Source of the DNA: MGBC113645 sp036308445
Lineage (GTDB): Bacteria > Bacillota_I > Bacilli_A > Erysipelotrichales > Coprobacillaceae
DNA length: 6,003 nucleotides
Direction: 5' to 3'
Assembly: GCA_036308445.1 (NCBI GenBank)
Contig: JAXJVS010000024.1
Location: 1-6,003 of the forward strand
Shown here: piece after piece, positions 5,916-6,003 of the stretch
Position numbering within the stretch: position 1 is the first letter of the stretch
Layout of the letters: the number at the start of each line of letters is the position of its first letter
Translations under genes and position numbers: made by a program
Notes under the pieces: generated by a model
Told to the model about the DNA's origin: nothing
The model's input: only the letters and a program-made list of their open reading frames with translations
The model's database searches: none

Positions 5916-6003
5916 GATTTTTATTCCTCCTTCAGTTTCCTTATAGTATTTCATTGCTTGTTTTAGTACAGGATTATACATATCTTCTGCTTTTGTCTGC
6001 TTC
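5724..6003 (-). CDS. Rpn-family PD-(D/E)XK nuclease / putative transposase, C-terminal part (partial)
   Basis: Convergent to the operon. The frame stays open to the right edge (KQTKAED precedes the first visible ATG, whose complement is 5979-5981), so the start and the nuclease domain lie outside the window. The ATG at 5981 is probably internal. Counting from that ATG, the 85 visible residues include a Lys/Tyr-rich helix (7-15), GGIKIMCEIWEEI (18-30), a short Gly-Gln-Glu repeat GIQQGIQEGQ (34-43), a helical INAIKNIMNSFNLDIIEAMKALNIPEDE stretch (48-75) and a charged end. This pattern (MC-WEE/EE, QEG repeats, then a small helical 'LxIxEAMxALxIPExE' end) is typical of the C-terminus of Rpn-family proteins (recombination-promoting nuclease, often annotated as PD-(D/E)XK transposase) in Firmicutes. 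The family is assigned from memory of such C-termini, and the catalytic motifs cannot be seen here. Unlike the operon, this is accessory-type content. Confidence 0.65.
   Translation of the reverse strand, partial: KQTKAEDMYNPVLKQAMKYYKETEGGIKIMCEIWEEIKNVGIQQGIQEGQILSNINAIKNIMNSFNLDIIEAMKALNIPEDEYDKYKELVLK
5926..5932 (-). promoter_or_regulatory. Strong Shine-Dalgarno sequence inside the Rpn-like gene
   Basis: The minus strand reads AAGGAGG, 10 nt before the internal ATG at 5915. It matches the prkC ribosome binding site in this window exactly (AAGGAGG, 9-nt spacing). It is the main support for an internal translation start. Confidence 0.45.
5973..5978 (-). promoter_or_regulatory. Possible internal -10 element (TATAAT)
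   Basis: The minus strand carries a perfect TATAAT about 57 nt upstream of the internal ATG at 5915. The best -35-like hexamer is CAGACA (5994-5999; 4 of 6 matches to TTGACA) with a short 15-nt spacer. In such AT-rich DNA a TATAAT by chance is common, so this is weak. Confidence 0.2.

Noticed and set aside
1..6003. CRISPR arrays, tRNA or rRNA genes, insertion-sequence ends
   Set aside because: No regularly spaced direct repeats, cloverleaf-like segments or paired terminal inverted repeats were seen; apart from the two terminator-like hairpins, no large repeats stand out.

Overview
This window is AT-rich and reads cleanly with the standard bacterial code: TGG encodes Trp and TGA ends several genes. 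Codon choice is strongly biased to TTA, AGA and GAA. Together with the gene order this points to a low-GC Gram-positive (Firmicutes) genome. A host-associated Erysipelotrichia-type bacterium is my best guess, but the sequence alone does not fix the genus.

Positions 1-5467 hold one tightly packed + strand operon with the order rlmN (5' end cut off by the window edge), prpC, prkC, rsgA, rpe, thiN. This is the classical Firmicutes cluster, known from Bacillus subtilis as rlmN-prpC-prkC-cpgA-rpe-thiN. Four of the five junctions overlap (4, 14, 8 and 4 nt) and the fifth has a 3-nt gap, so translational coupling is likely throughout. The operon promoter must lie upstream of the window. An intrinsic terminator at 5461-5487 closes the operon, and its stem contains the thiN stop codon.

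Functionally the operon joins ribosome maturation (RlmN methylates 23S rRNA; RsgA is a GTPase in 30S assembly) to a membrane Ser/Thr kinase with three extracellular PASTA domains (PrkC) and its PP2C-type phosphatase (PrpC). Two metabolic enzymes follow: ribulose-phosphate 3-epimerase and thiamine pyrophosphokinase. The last makes the cofactor of transketolase, which works next to Rpe in the pentose phosphate pathway.

Positions 5488-5679 contain no convincing gene, only a 53-codon open stretch that may be a decayed fragment. A 16-bp perfect hairpin (5680-5719) then separates the operon from a convergent minus-strand gene that runs off the right edge. That gene resembles the C-terminal part of Rpn-family (PD-(D/E)XK nuclease / 'transposase') proteins. 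Inside it is an in-frame ATG with a strong Shine-Dalgarno sequence, and a perfect TATAAT further upstream. This could be the gene-within-gene layout in which a short C-terminal protein inhibits the full-length nuclease. It is the most interesting signal here, and it is a hypothesis.
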